Notes: generated by a model not told the origin, from the sequence alone. 64,000 nucleotides of DNA from Jonesiaceae bacterium BS-20 (GCA_039995105.1 CP146203.1:2790001-2854000), one strand, 5' to 3'; shown: positions 45,483 to 54,186, counted from the stretch's first letter. A program made the numbers and translations.

Positions 45483-46248
45483 CGGCACCCTAACCTACTA
45501 CGCATGTGGATACACCACGCACAAGCTTTCCCAGCTGTTCCGGGGGGCACCTTCCGAGCACCGGATCTTCCCGGCCGGGGTGTTCTTGTACACGCACGCA
45601 GACGGCACACGGGTCCTGTTTGATACCGGGTATGGTCCAGCAACTTGGCGTGCCGGAATCAAGGGATTCCTCTACAACTTGCTGCTTCCGGCCCACATTA
45701 AGCCTGACCAGAGCATTGCCGCGCAGTTGCGCACGGACAGCGTTGACCCGGACTCGATCACCTACGTGGTCCTTTCCCACCTGCACCCGGACCACATTGG
45801 TGGGGTTCGCTACTTCCCCGGCGCTACGTTTGTGTTGACTCAGCCAATGGTGGACACAATGACACGGGGCAAGGTCAAGGAGGGGTTCTTGCGGCGCCTG
45901 CTGCCGGATTGGTTTGCCGCCGCTAACCACAAGATTATTTCTCTCGAGCAGGACGACCCGGCCTATGATCTGCTGGGCGACGGCACCTACCAGTTGGTTC
46001 CCCTCCCCGGCCACGCGCGCGGGCATTTTGGGGTACTCGTTGAGGACCGCGTGCTCTTGGCTGCCGATGCCTCCTGGGGCTACGACCTTATGGCCCAGGC
46101 CGCTTTGGCTAAGCCCGTTCCCCGGGCCATTACCGCCGATTGGGTCCAGTACCAGCACACAATCAACGAGCTGTTGGAGTGGGAAGCACAGGGGGTGAGA
46201 TTGTGTTTCAGTCACGACGTGTATTCGGACAAAGAATTGCTGAACTAG
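45475..46248 (+). CDS. MBL-fold metallo-hydrolase
   Basis: The 257-residue protein has the metal-site motif SHLHPDHIGG, the later His in LPGHARGHFG, the bridging Asp in AADASWGYD, and the final His in CFSHDVY, i.e. the lactonase-like MBL set. ATG 45475 has GGAGG upstream and overlaps the reductase gene by 8 bp. Its 3' end overlaps the adenylating-enzyme start. It may hydrolyse a thioester or beta-lactone intermediate of the operon; this is inferred. Confidence 0.9.
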   Translation: MANGTLTYYACGYTTHKLSQLFRGAPSEHRIFPAGVFLYTHADGTRVLFDTGYGPATWRAGIKGFLYNLLLPAHIKPDQSIAAQLRTDSVDPDSITYVVLSHLHPDHIGGVRYFPGATFVLTQPMVDTMTRGKVKEGFLRRLLPDWFAAANHKIISLEQDDPAYDLLGDGTYQLVPLPGHARGHFGVLVEDRVLLAADASWGYDLMAQAALAKPVPRAITADWVQYQHTINELLEWEAQGVRLCFSHDVYSDKELLN

Positions 46249-47609
46249 CCGCAACCGGCCGTATCCTCAAGACATTCGTAACCGTACGGTGGCTGCGAAA
46301 GTTCCGCACCCGGGCCAGACTTGAGCAATTTCAGCAACGCCACCTGGCTAAGCACTTGGTATTCCTGCGCGACCAGTCCCCGTATTTTGCCCGCCTGTTG
46401 CCGCCGGCCCCGCAGTCCCTGGGCTCCGTTAGCCTGCAAGACCTGCCGCTCATGGATAAGCAAGTCATGATGGCCAACTTTGATGACCTTATTCCCGGGG
46501 AATTGCGCGCCGCCGGGCTAACCCGGGATGGCGCACTGGAACATGCCATTGCCCAAGAAAAGGATCGCGATTTCGCGGGCGAGCTGGCCGGGTACTCGAT
46601 CGGGTTGTCCTCGGGTACTTCAGGCCACCGCGGCCTGTTTGTCACCAGCAAGGCCGAGCAGGAGCGTTGGGCCGGAACCGTGCTTGCCCGCGCGCTGCCA
46701 CAGGGCAAACTCTGGGGACACCGGATTGCGCTCTTCTTGCGCGCGGACAATAACCTTTACGAGCGTGCCGGGTCCAAGGCCGTGAGTTTCAAGTTCTTTG
46801 ATATCTACGCCGATATGGCCAACAATCTCGATGCCTTGGCCGCCTACCAACCCACCATCTTGGTCGCCCCACCCTCGGTCTTGCATGTCATTGCCGAGCA
46901 CTTGACCCAGACACCGGCAGCATCCATGTTCCCCATGCCGGCCAAAGTGTTCTCCGTGGCGGAAGTGTTGGAACGCAAGGATGCCCAGTACTTTGCCAAG
47001 GTGTTTGGCCAAGATGTCATCCACCAGATCTACCAGTGCACCGAGGGCTTCCTGGCTATCTCGTGTGCCCACGGCCGCATCCACCTCAACGAGGATGTGG
47101 CTATCTTTGAGCGCGAATACCTGACAAAGGATCGCTTCATCCCAATCGTTACGGACTTTGTCCGCACCTCCCAACCGGTCGTGCGCTACCGCCTCAACGA
47201 TGTGCTGATTGAAGACAAGACGCCATGCCCGTGCGGCAGCGCACTGACCGTGATTTCCCGGATCGAGGGGCGCGAGGATGATGTCCTGCTCCTACCTGCC
47301 GCAGGCGCTACAGCAGAACCTACTCAGGCATCGGAAAATAAGCCCGTGCGTATTTACGGCGACATGGTCAGCCGCGCCATGATTTACGCCCACGGGTTCA
47401 CGCACTACCGCGTGGTCCAAAGCGACCATGCCGTGCTCGAGATCTTCTTGGACACCCCAACCGAGGCCGCCGCCGCATCCGTGCGCGCGGAGCTGGACCA
47501 ACTGTTGGATGCCCAGGGGTGCGGTCCGCGCACCTACAATTTTCATCTTTACCACCATCAGGTTGGCGCAAAACTGCGCCGAATTGAAAGGGCGCTCCCA
47601 CATGCCTAA
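46203..47609 (+). CDS. F390 synthetase-related adenylate-forming enzyme
   Basis: The approximately 468-residue protein belongs to the PaaK/F390 synthetase-like ANL group. The phosphate loop is GLSSGTSGHRGLFV, the region around residue 285 has YQCTEGFLAI (aromatic and Glu), and the hinge is RIEGREDDVLL. A CPCGS motif (about 356) is characteristic. The likely start is GTG 46203, giving 46-bp overlap with the MBL gene; a GTG at 46140 is possible. It should activate a carboxylic acid with ATP. It is the OleC counterpart in this operon, and overlaps the KAS III gene by 8 bp. Confidence 0.88.
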   Translation: MFQSRRVFGQRIAELAATGRILKTFVTVRWLRKFRTRARLEQFQQRHLAKHLVFLRDQSPYFARLLPPAPQSLGSVSLQDLPLMDKQVMMANFDDLIPGELRAAGLTRDGALEHAIAQEKDRDFAGELAGYSIGLSSGTSGHRGLFVTSKAEQERWAGTVLARALPQGKLWGHRIALFLRADNNLYERAGSKAVSFKFFDIYADMANNLDALAAYQPTILVAPPSVLHVIAEHLTQTPAASMFPMPAKVFSVAEVLERKDAQYFAKVFGQDVIHQIYQCTEGFLAISCAHGRIHLNEDVAIFEREYLTKDRFIPIVTDFVRTSQPVVRYRLNDVLIEDKTPCPCGSALTVISRIEGREDDVLLLPAAGATAEPTQASENKPVRIYGDMVSRAMIYAHGFTHYRVVQSDHAVLEIFLDTPTEAAAASVRAELDQLLDAQGCGPRTYNFHLYHHQVGAKLRRIERALPHA

Positions 47610-48543
47610 CGTTCGCAATCTCAAAATTTCAGGTTACGGTTCCTACTTGCCGGACAACACCGTCACGTTTGGTGACCACACCCGCTACCGGATCACCGAC
47701 GACCTCACGCAGCTGGACATGCTCTGTGCCGCGGCGAACCAAGCCCTAGCTAAGGCGGGAATTACGGGCGCGGACCTGGACGCGGTGATCGGCGCAAGCG
47801 CGGCGGGTATTCAACCAATTCCATGCACGGCGGCGCTCGTTGCCGAGCAGATTGCCCCCGAGGGCACGGCCGCAGCCTTTGACGTGAACTCGACTTGCAC
47901 CTCGATGATTACCGCCTTTGATATTGCTTCACGGTATCTAGCCGACGGAACATACAAAACCATTCTGGTGACCGCGGGGGACGTGGGAACATGGTTCCTA
48001 AACCCCGGGCAGAAGGAGAGCTTTGGGCTATTTTCCGACTGTGCGGTTGCATTTGTGCTGACCACTTCCGATGACCCCGCCCAGGGAATCATTGCCAGCC
48101 GCCAGCGCACCTGGCCCAAACACGCACACGAGACTGAGATTCGCGGCGGGCTGAGCCGTCTGCCCGCCCAGGTGTATGCGGACAGCGATCCAGCCGACTA
48201 CCTCTTTGATATGAACGGCCGCTCGGCACTGCGGTCCATGATCAAGGTTTTGCCGGAGTTCTTTGGTGATTTCTTTGAGCAGACCGAGCTGACCGTGTCC
48301 GACTTTGACCTGGTCATTCCGCACCAGGCCAGCCCCGCCCTCAAACTCGCGATGTCCCGGATTGGCATCCCCGAGGACAAGTACATTGACTGGTTCCAGG
48401 ACATCGGCAACATGGTCTCCTCCTCCGTTGGGTATGTGCTGGTCAAATGCTTAGAACAAGGCCGGGTCAAGCGGGGTGACACCGTGGTGCTGTGCGGGAC
48501 CGCCGCTGGTCTAACCGCCAATGCCCTGGCCCTGCGGCTCTAG
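47602..48543 (+). CDS. 3-oxoacyl-ACP synthase III-like condensing enzyme (OleA/FabH type)
   Basis: The 313-residue thiolase-fold protein has Cys in DVNSTCTSMITAFD (about residue 97), His in VIPHQASPALK and Asn in IGNMVSSSVGYVL, the Cys-His-Asn triad of FabH/OleA. The short length and the operon partners favour a specialised condensing enzyme over the housekeeping FabH. It ends the four-gene operon. The acyl substrates are unknown. Confidence 0.9.
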   Translation: MPNVRNLKISGYGSYLPDNTVTFGDHTRYRITDDLTQLDMLCAAANQALAKAGITGADLDAVIGASAAGIQPIPCTAALVAEQIAPEGTAAAFDVNSTCTSMITAFDIASRYLADGTYKTILVTAGDVGTWFLNPGQKESFGLFSDCAVAFVLTTSDDPAQGIIASRQRTWPKHAHETEIRGGLSRLPAQVYADSDPADYLFDMNGRSALRSMIKVLPEFFGDFFEQTELTVSDFDLVIPHQASPALKLAMSRIGIPEDKYIDWFQDIGNMVSSSVGYVLVKCLEQGRVKRGDTVVLCGTAAGLTANALALRL

Positions 48544-48621
48544 GCGAGGCCCCCGCGCTGGGATATGCTGAGCAAATTCTGGACTTGAATTCATTCAGTT
48601 CACCTACAACAACCTGGGAAC

Positions 48622-48945
48622 GTTGATCCCGATGCCCGCACGGCTTGGTACCGCAAGCACCTTGGTATAGGTGCCGGTCATGATGGCATGTGGAACCAGG
48701 AAGCGGGATTGACGGTCTTTGCTCCGTTCCCCGCCGACAGCGACTACTTTGCAGCTGACAAGCAGTTCATGCTCAACCTGCGGGTGACAGAGATCGAAGT
48801 GCTGATCGAGTCCCTTAAGGCCGCGGGCATTGCTGTTGAGCGCCGCGATGAGTGGACGGGAACCGAGTACGGCACCTTCGCCCGGATCCATGACCCAGAG
48901 GGCCTGCCCATCGAGTTGTGGGAGCCACCCCAGACCGAGTCCTAA
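48622..48945 (+). pseudogene. VOC-family (glyoxalase-like) gene lacking a normal N-terminus
   Basis: One frame encodes VDPDARTAWYRKHLGIG, FAPFPADSDYFA, ESLKAAGIAVERRDEW and HDPEGLPIELWEPP, the body of a small VOC-domain protein. The usual first 10-12 residues and a start codon are missing: the frame has a TGA at 48586 and its first ATG is at 48688, inside the domain. Another frame before it (FIQFTYNNLG) may hold the displaced start, suggesting a frameshift near 48615-48622. It could be expressed from ATG 48688 as a half-domain, but a pseudogene is more likely. Confidence 0.6.
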
Positions 48946-48988
48946 TCTGGGGACACTCTGCGTCTGACGGCCACAGTAGGCTGTGTCC

Positions 48989-49414
48989 ATGACGTTGAAC
49001 GAGCACCTTGAACTTGTTGTGGGTCCACCTTCCGTTGCCGAGTACATGCACCTGCGCAAGGAATGTGGGTTGTCCCAAAAGACTGCCGAGCAAAGCGAGA
49101 TCGCCATAGCTGGCACCTGGTTCTCTTGCCATGTTCGGGACGCCAAAACCGATCAGGCAATCGCGATGGGCCGGGTCATCGGTGATGGCGGCTGGTGCTT
49201 CTTGATCGCCGACATGGCTACCTTGCCGCAGTACCAAGGCAATGGCCTAGGGCGCCGGGTGATCGATACGTTGGTCGCCCATATCCGAGCCAATGCTCCC
49301 CAGAACCCATTCATTACCCTTGTCGCTGACCCTGCCGGCCGGCGTCTCTATGAGCAGGTTGGCTTCAGCGAAATTAACCCATCACGTGCCATGGAGCTCC
49401 CCTGGTCCCGGTGA
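48989..49414 (+). CDS. GNAT acetyltransferase
   Basis: The 141-residue protein has the GNAT acetyl-CoA loop in QYQGNGLGRRVIDTLVAHI and the C-terminal YEQVGFSE segment. The start is ATG 48989; a GTG at 48983 is in frame. It is followed 13 bp later by a second GNAT gene. Substrate unknown; small actinobacterial members of this type acetylate amines or antibiotics. Confidence 0.88.
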   Translation: MTLNEHLELVVGPPSVAEYMHLRKECGLSQKTAEQSEIAIAGTWFSCHVRDAKTDQAIAMGRVIGDGGWCFLIADMATLPQYQGNGLGRRVIDTLVAHIRANAPQNPFITLVADPAGRRLYEQVGFSEINPSRAMELPWSR

Positions 49415-49427
49415 TACTGTTTTGCAG

Positions 49428-49940
49428 ATGGATAATCCCCCGTTTTTGATCCGGAGAACTCGCGAGTCAGACTGGCGCGAGGTTCGGGACCTGCGCCTCG
49501 AGATGCTACGGGACACTCCCTTGGCATTTAGCAAGACCTATGAAACCGCGCTCGAGGTCACCGAGGGTGACTGGCGGCTCCGGGCAGCGCGCGGAACGGC
49601 ACAGCAGGGCACCGCTGTCGCCGCAATTACCGGGGCCGGTACGTGGGTTGGCACCATGGCCGGCACACTCGAGCCGGGTGTTGGGCCGCTGTTGATTAGC
49701 GTCTATGTGTCGCCAGCCTGGCGCGGCTACCAGATTGGGCTCACCACCGCGCTCCTGACCGAGATTGAGGACTGGGCTCGCAGCGAAGGTGGCCAGCTAA
49801 CGCTCCACGTACACCAGGACAACGGCCGCGCAATTGCCTTCTACGAGCGTCAGGGCTTCAAACCCACGGGACGCAAGTTTCCCAACGACCTTTACCCGGG
49901 AACACACGAGCTAGAAATGGTTAAGAGCCTCACCCCCTAA
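49428..49940 (+). CDS. GNAT acetyltransferase
   Basis: The 170-residue protein opens PFLIRRTRESDWREVRDLRLEML, a GNAT N-terminus, here as IRRTRESDWREVR. The acetyl-CoA motif is in SPAWRGYQIGLTTALLTEI (with an R/QxxGxG-like loop lacking the usual GxG pair), and FYERQGFKPTGR ends the fold. ATG 49428 follows the previous GNAT stop by 13 bp. A strong terminator follows at 49950. Confidence 0.88.
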   Translation: MDNPPFLIRRTRESDWREVRDLRLEMLRDTPLAFSKTYETALEVTEGDWRLRAARGTAQQGTAVAAITGAGTWVGTMAGTLEPGVGPLLISVYVSPAWRGYQIGLTTALLTEIEDWARSEGGQLTLHVHQDNGRAIAFYERQGFKPTGRKFPNDLYPGTHELEMVKSLTP

Positions 49941-49949
49941 GGAGATGAG

Positions 49950-49989
49950 GCCCATGCCCAGTGCCATTGTTTGGGCACTGGGCATGGGC
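49950..49989. terminator. Strong terminator hairpin after GNAT pair
   Basis: GCCCATGCCCAGTGCC pairs with GGCACTGGGCATGGGC (16 bp, 8-nt loop). It lies between the convergent GNAT (end 49940) and PAP2 (end 50012) genes and may serve both. Confidence 0.75.
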
Positions 49990-50011
49990 ATGGGCACCAA
50001 AAGACTAGCGG

Positions 50012-51310
50012 CTACTTGGCAAGTTGCACGTTGCCCGAGCCATCGATCTCAACGTCCGCGTCCATGGCAGCCATGAGGTTCAGGCGCTGCCAGCCGCCGC
50101 CTTCACCCTGCTTGTCGAGCGGGTACCCGGAATCAATTGCGGTGAGTTCCAGAACCTGCAGGCGCTGCTCATCGGTCAGGTCCGGGTGGGATGTCAGTAG
50201 CAGGGAACCTGCCTTTTCTGGCACGACTAGGGGCTGTCCTGCCTCCCCAATCTGCTTGAATCCGTAGGTCATGCGGTCCAGATAGACCTTGTTGGCCTCG
50301 TCATCGGTCATGAACGGGGTGTCCGCTTCGATGCAGGCCTCAAGGGTGTCGCCACACTCGGATTCGAGGTAGCCAACCAGTTCCTCGCGGGCACCATCGA
50401 ATAGTACGTGGAATTCCTCATCCGCCCAACGGTTAGCCGCGAGTGAGGTTCCGGACATGCGGCCACCAATCACGTCGGTTGGGTAGTGCGCTCCCATAAC
50501 AATGCGGTTGTTGCCGGCCTCGGAGACACGGGCCAAAATGCCGTTGGAGAGTTCCGGCAAGAGGGTCGCCATGATGACGCCCTGCCAGTACGCCTCTGAG
50601 GTGTGGCCGGATGGGTACGCGCCACCGCGTGAATCGTGGGCGTCCCCGCCCTCGCGGTCAAAGTAATCAATCGCATCCGGGTGAGCCACGTACGGGCGTG
50701 GAGCCTGCTCTTTCCAGTGCTCCTTGGCCGGGTTGGATGAGGCGCCCTCGCCCGCTGCACGAGCGTCCCCCTTGGTCAGGAGCGCGTCAATCTTGGGCAG
50801 GTCCCCGTTCTTGCGACCATCCATGTAGATCTTGCCCAGGTTCTGGCCCATGCCTTCACCCATGGTCATGGACATATCTTCGTACTGGTCATCGAGCGCG
50901 CGTTCGCGCTGCTCCGGGTTCTTTGCAGACCCACCATTGATTTCGACTACGATTTCCATGTCCCGGTCCAAGATATCTTGGTGGTTCTTGAGCAGCTCAT
51001 CATAGCCATCCAGAATTGGGATCCAGGACTTGTGGTGACCGTCGGATGGGTACGCCGCCTCAAGCAGCGCGGGATCATACGGCTGGCTAACGTAGGCTGA
51101 TTTTTCTGCAGCCGGAGCGTCTGTCTTCTGTACGTCCGATGCCGGGGCATCTGGCTTAGGCTCTGTGTTGTCCGCCGATGCCGGGCTGCAGCCCGCCACC
51201 AAGAGTGCGGTAAATCCTACTGCCGCCAGCGCATGCATACGGCGGTTTGGGGCCGTGCGGGGCTGAGTTTGGTTGGTGGACGTACCAAAAGCTGAAGATT
51301 GCGAGGTCAC
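50012..51310 (-). CDS. PAP2-type acid phosphatase, lipoprotein
   Basis: The 432-residue protein has a lipoprotein signal ending ALLVAGCSPA near residue 42 and an Ala/Asp/Pro linker. A vanadium-phosphatase-type PAP2 core follows: APRPYVAHP, GGAYPSGHTSEAYW, and NNRIVMGAHYPTDVIGGR, the class A acid phosphatase motifs (RP, PSGH, R...HxxxD). The first Lys motif is not clear-cut. Start is GTG 51310 behind AAAGGA. It likely hydrolyses phosphomonoesters outside the membrane, giving phosphate or substrate salvage. Divergent from the small thioredoxin-like gene. Confidence 0.88.
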   Translation of the reverse strand: MTSQSSAFGTSTNQTQPRTAPNRRMHALAAVGFTALLVAGCSPASADNTEPKPDAPASDVQKTDAPAAEKSAYVSQPYDPALLEAAYPSDGHHKSWIPILDGYDELLKNHQDILDRDMEIVVEINGGSAKNPEQRERALDDQYEDMSMTMGEGMGQNLGKIYMDGRKNGDLPKIDALLTKGDARAAGEGASSNPAKEHWKEQAPRPYVAHPDAIDYFDREGGDAHDSRGGAYPSGHTSEAYWQGVIMATLLPELSNGILARVSEAGNNRIVMGAHYPTDVIGGRMSGTSLAANRWADEEFHVLFDGAREELVGYLESECGDTLEACIEADTPFMTDDEANKVYLDRMTYGFKQIGEAGQPLVVPEKAGSLLLTSHPDLTDEQRLQVLELTAIDSGYPLDKQGEGGGWQRLNLMAAMDADVEIDGSGNVQLAK

Positions 51311-51442
51311 GCGGAAATCCTTTGTTTTACTGAGGTGTTTTACCTGTTCAAATTAGGTTTCCGGAACGACCGAGAAGTTAACCAGCGGGCGGATTCAGGT
51401 GAACGGGACCAGAACATTGGACCAGCGAGTAGATTGAAAAGT

Positions 51443-51751
51443 ATGGATTTCCAACTGTTCATCATCGACGACTGCCCCAACTCGCAACCAGCAGCATCGT
51501 TGTTGGCTCGTGCGCTTGAGGCAGAGGGCATGAGCCCAAATGCATTCACCACGACGGTAGTCGCAACGGACGCACAAGCTCAGGAGTTGGGCTTCCACGG
51601 GTCACCAACCTTTGCCCACAACAGGACCGACCTGTTCCCAAGCGCAACCGCTCCGGCGGTATCTTGCCGGCTCTATCAAACCACGAACGGTATTGCAGGG
51701 CTTCCAACGTTAGAGGCTTTGCGCGCCGCAATCCGACCACACTTGGTCTAA
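51443..51751 (+). CDS. Small thioredoxin-like protein (CxxS)
   Basis: The 102-residue protein begins MDFQLFIIDDCPNSQPA, a beta strand plus CPNS in place of CxxC. It continues GFHGSPTFAHN (cis-Pro) and SCRLYQT, a layout seen in small actinobacterial thioredoxin-fold proteins of unknown role. ATG 51443 is chosen; an in-frame extension from 51299 lacks homology. A redox or metal-linked role is possible; no substrate can be named. Confidence 0.65.
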   Translation: MDFQLFIIDDCPNSQPAASLLARALEAEGMSPNAFTTTVVATDAQAQELGFHGSPTFAHNRTDLFPSATAPAVSCRLYQTTNGIAGLPTLEALRAAIRPHLV

Positions 51752-51783
51752 ATTCCCACGGACTCCCTAGGCGTACCAGATCA

Positions 51784-51800
51784 TTGGCAAGCTTTGCCAA
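51784..51800. promoter_or_regulatory. ParD autoregulatory palindrome
   Basis: TTGGCAA-GCT-TTGCCAA is a perfect inverted repeat ending 18 bp before the antitoxin start, the usual place for antitoxin binding. Confidence 0.6.
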
Positions 51801-51818
51801 AGAGCTTAGACTTATCAC

Positions 51819-52040
51819 ATGGCCACCATGAATATTTCCCTGCCAGACGGTCTACGCAACTTTGTGGACCAAAGGGTAGCGGAGTCACACTACAGTTCCT
51901 CCAGTGAGTACGTCCGTGAACTAATCAGGCAAGACCAAGACAGATCCGACCTTCGCACTGTACTTCTAGCCGGGCGGGACTCACCTCTGGGCTCAGTAGT
52001 GACGGAAGCATTTTTTGATGAACTTCGTCAGAGCCTGTAA
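51819..52040 (+). CDS. ParD-like type II antitoxin
   Basis: The 73-residue protein is a ribbon-helix-helix antitoxin: strand MNISLPDGLRNFVDQ and helices SSSSEYVRELIRQDQDR, with a disordered Arg/Asp C-terminus that should wrap the toxin. ATG 51819 is used; ATG 51828 is also possible. The toxin gene follows after 2 bp. Confidence 0.9.
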   Translation: MATMNISLPDGLRNFVDQRVAESHYSSSSEYVRELIRQDQDRSDLRTVLLAGRDSPLGSVVTEAFFDELRQSL

Positions 52041-52042
52041 GC

Positions 52043-52354
52043 ATGCGGCGCAAGCCAATCCAGTTACGTCAAGTAGCAGAGCGCGACATCACGCTTGCAG
52101 TTGCTTGGTATGCTGCGAACGCAAATCGGGACGTTGCAAATCGGTATATTGACGCGCTCCAAGAGGCCTACCTAGTTATTGCTAGCAAACCAAAAATTGG
52201 TTCCCAGCGGTATGCAACGACGCTTGAAATACCTGAACTGCGAAGTCTCACCCTAAGGAAGTTCCCCTTCCACATTTTTTATGTCGAGCAAGTTCACCGC
52301 ATTGAAATTTGGCGAGTCCTGAACTCGAGTCGGGACATCCCAAACGTATTTTAA
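52043..52354 (+). CDS. ParE/RelE-superfamily toxin
   Basis: The 103-residue protein has the ParE-like fold: QVAERDITLAVAWYAAN, KPKIGSQRYATTLEIPELRSL and FPFHIFYVEQVHRIEIWRVLNSSRD. ParE members poison DNA gyrase; the RelE branch cleaves mRNA. The ParD partner favours ParE. It is paired directly with the antitoxin. Confidence 0.9.
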   Translation: MRRKPIQLRQVAERDITLAVAWYAANANRDVANRYIDALQEAYLVIASKPKIGSQRYATTLEIPELRSLTLRKFPFHIFYVEQVHRIEIWRVLNSSRDIPNVF

Positions 52355-52400
52355 ATAGCTCTGGAAGGTTGACAGCCTTTCCCAGATGGAACTGCGTGAC

Positions 52401-53186
52401 TCACATAGGCATGAGCAGTGCCGCGCGCGCCAGCGCAACGGCGGTTGGGCTGGGCACCTCGCTTTCCCAGTATCTGTCCTTGGGCTGACCCATAAGCCAA
52501 AATAAGTAACTTGGACCGTTCTTTGCGTACATAACGCCCCGTTGAATGACGTGTTCATGCCCTTTGGTGTGCCAGCCAGCCATTGTTGCCATGCCAGCGG
52601 CTACCTCAAAGCGATACCTTGGCGGCGCGGACTCCAAACTGAGTAATTGCATGAGCGAGGCAACGTAGGTGAAATTCGTCCTGCGGTTGGGGATGAGCCG
52701 CTGGGCGACTAGCTCAAACATGTCTTGGGGAGACTCAAGCGCTTGGGAGCCCCGCTTGGTGCGAAGGAGCTGACCTTGATATCTACGCAGCAGTCCCAAC
52801 CTCACCAGGACGTTGATGAGGAACCCTATCTCCCGCCAGTGCATCCGGGAATCCTCGTTTCCAAGGTGGAGCCTCAAACCAGGGCTGACTTCTTCCAAGT
52901 ACTGCCATGCACTGGAACTAAGGAGACCAAATTCATTTAACTGGGCACCATCTAACCGGTCTAGGAGCCACGCGATCAGGCCAAAGTCCCGTTCAATTTG
53001 CTCCACAGTTGGCAGCTCACAGGGCTGACACGCCAGTTCCAGCAGCCCACCTAGCCCCTGTTGCACGCATGTATCTGACTCTTGCCAGATACGCCCCAGG
53101 AGGGGGTGAGCATCCATGAGTGACTGAGTCGTAATCCCCGGGATCACGACCGGGTCAGGTTCTTGTTCTTGGGGGGGGGTGGTCAT
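52401..53186 (-). CDS. Uncharacterised protein with C9 tract at its N-terminus
   Basis: The 261-residue frame from ATG 53186 reads MTTPPQEQEPDPVVIP, then a helical body with SMDAHPLLGRIW, CELPTVEQIERDFGLIAWLLDRL and NVLVRLGLLRRYQGQLLRTKRG. The last segment resembles a repeat in actinobacterial pRiA4b ORF-3-associated proteins and in the protein at 40232. A run of nine C bases covers codons 3-6. In another frame, ATG 53256 encodes a protein-like start MKLTPEEQRVFSQIVAGW that would join this body if the tract had eight C. No function is known. Confidence 0.65.
   Translation of the reverse strand: MTTPPQEQEPDPVVIPGITTQSLMDAHPLLGRIWQESDTCVQQGLGGLLELACQPCELPTVEQIERDFGLIAWLLDRLDGAQLNEFGLLSSSAWQYLEEVSPGLRLHLGNEDSRMHWREIGFLINVLVRLGLLRRYQGQLLRTKRGSQALESPQDMFELVAQRLIPNRRTNFTYVASLMQLLSLESAPPRYRFEVAAGMATMAGWHTKGHEHVIQRGVMYAKNGPSYLFWLMGQPKDRYWESEVPSPTAVALARAALLMPM
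53171..53179. repeat. Homopolymer of nine G (C in coding strand)
   Basis: The run lies right after the start of the minus-strand gene at 52401-53186. Loss of one base would fuse an upstream frame (ATG 53256) to the gene body. Runs of this length slip easily in replication. Confidence 0.75.
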
Positions 53187-53318
53187 CCATAGCGTCCAGA
53201 TCCCACCCCGCAACAATTTGGGAAAATACTCGTTGTTCTTCCGGTGTTAGTTTCATGCAACCACGGTAGTGGTTACCACTGACACGCCCCGATCCATCGA
53301 GAGAGTTTGGTGCTGGTG

Positions 53319-54134
53319 CTACTTTTTCTTACCCACCCGGCGGATTCGGCGGGCGGCAATGGCCAGCTGCACATCGCGGTACTGAGCCGCGCGGTGCAAC
53401 TGCCCCTTGAGGTCCTTGCCGGATGGGCGGTGCTTCAGGTCGCACGGCACCTCGATCGGTACATACCCTTGAGCTACAAGATCGATGGACATACCGGTTT
53501 CTACACCCCACCCGCGAGCGAGTGGAGTAGCGGCTTCGAACGCCTCACGGGTCATGCAGCGCATGCCGGAGAGCGGCTGGGTTGGGGTCCACCCGGTGAT
53601 TGAAGAGATTGCCTTGCGAGCGGCACCAACGACAAACCCGCGGCCTCCGGCCCCGGGCTGGGGTGGGAGCAATGCGATGGAGAAGTCCGCTTCACCCTTC
53701 ACCACAGGGTCGATCAGGGGCGCGGTGTTGACCGCAGTCTCGGCAAGGTCACCGTCGATGAAGAGCAGCAGACGAGGAAGACGGTTTGGGTTATCACGCA
53801 TGGCAATAACGGCAGCCCCGGTCTCCATGGCCGCGGCCTTACCGCGGTTGTGCGAGTGACGGACCACTACGGCGCCTGCATCGCGCGCCACGTCCTGGGT
53901 GTTGTCCTCGGACCCGTCATCCACCACAAGGACCATGTCCACGTGAGGAATAGCCTTTGCGGCGCGCACGGTTGCGGCGATTCGCCGGGCCTCATCCTTG
54001 GCCGGAATGACCACCGCAACGCGCTGACCCTCAAGCTGGCGTTCATCGCCCTGAGAGGACGCCGACTTAGCCTTACGGATCCGCACCACGGGCACAGCCC
54101 CAGTGTTACCTAGCGACTTAGACTCGCGGCTCAC
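53319..54134 (-). CDS. GT2 glycosyltransferase
   Basis: The 271-residue protein has a basic N-terminus and GT-A fold: VAVVIPAKDEARRIAATV, VLVVDDGSEDNTQDVAR with the DDGS donor motif, NRGKAAAMETGAAV, and LLFIDGDLAE as the DxD-like site. It resembles glucosyl-3-phosphoglycerate synthase-like or dolichyl-phosphate sugar transferases; no spans are seen. It is followed upstream by the DUF5926 gene, a common pairing in actinomycetes, and may form one unit with it. Confidence 0.85.
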   Translation of the reverse strand: MSRESKSLGNTGAVPVVRIRKAKSASSQGDERQLEGQRVAVVIPAKDEARRIAATVRAAKAIPHVDMVLVVDDGSEDNTQDVARDAGAVVVRHSHNRGKAAAMETGAAVIAMRDNPNRLPRLLLFIDGDLAETAVNTAPLIDPVVKGEADFSIALLPPQPGAGGRGFVVGAARKAISSITGWTPTQPLSGMRCMTREAFEAATPLARGWGVETGMSIDLVAQGYVPIEVPCDLKHRPSGKDLKGQLHRAAQYRDVQLAIAARRIRRVGKKK

Positions 54135-54186
54135 TTGGCTCTTCCTTATCTATCCATCGGGCACAAGGCCCTGACCCCTGTGTGTG

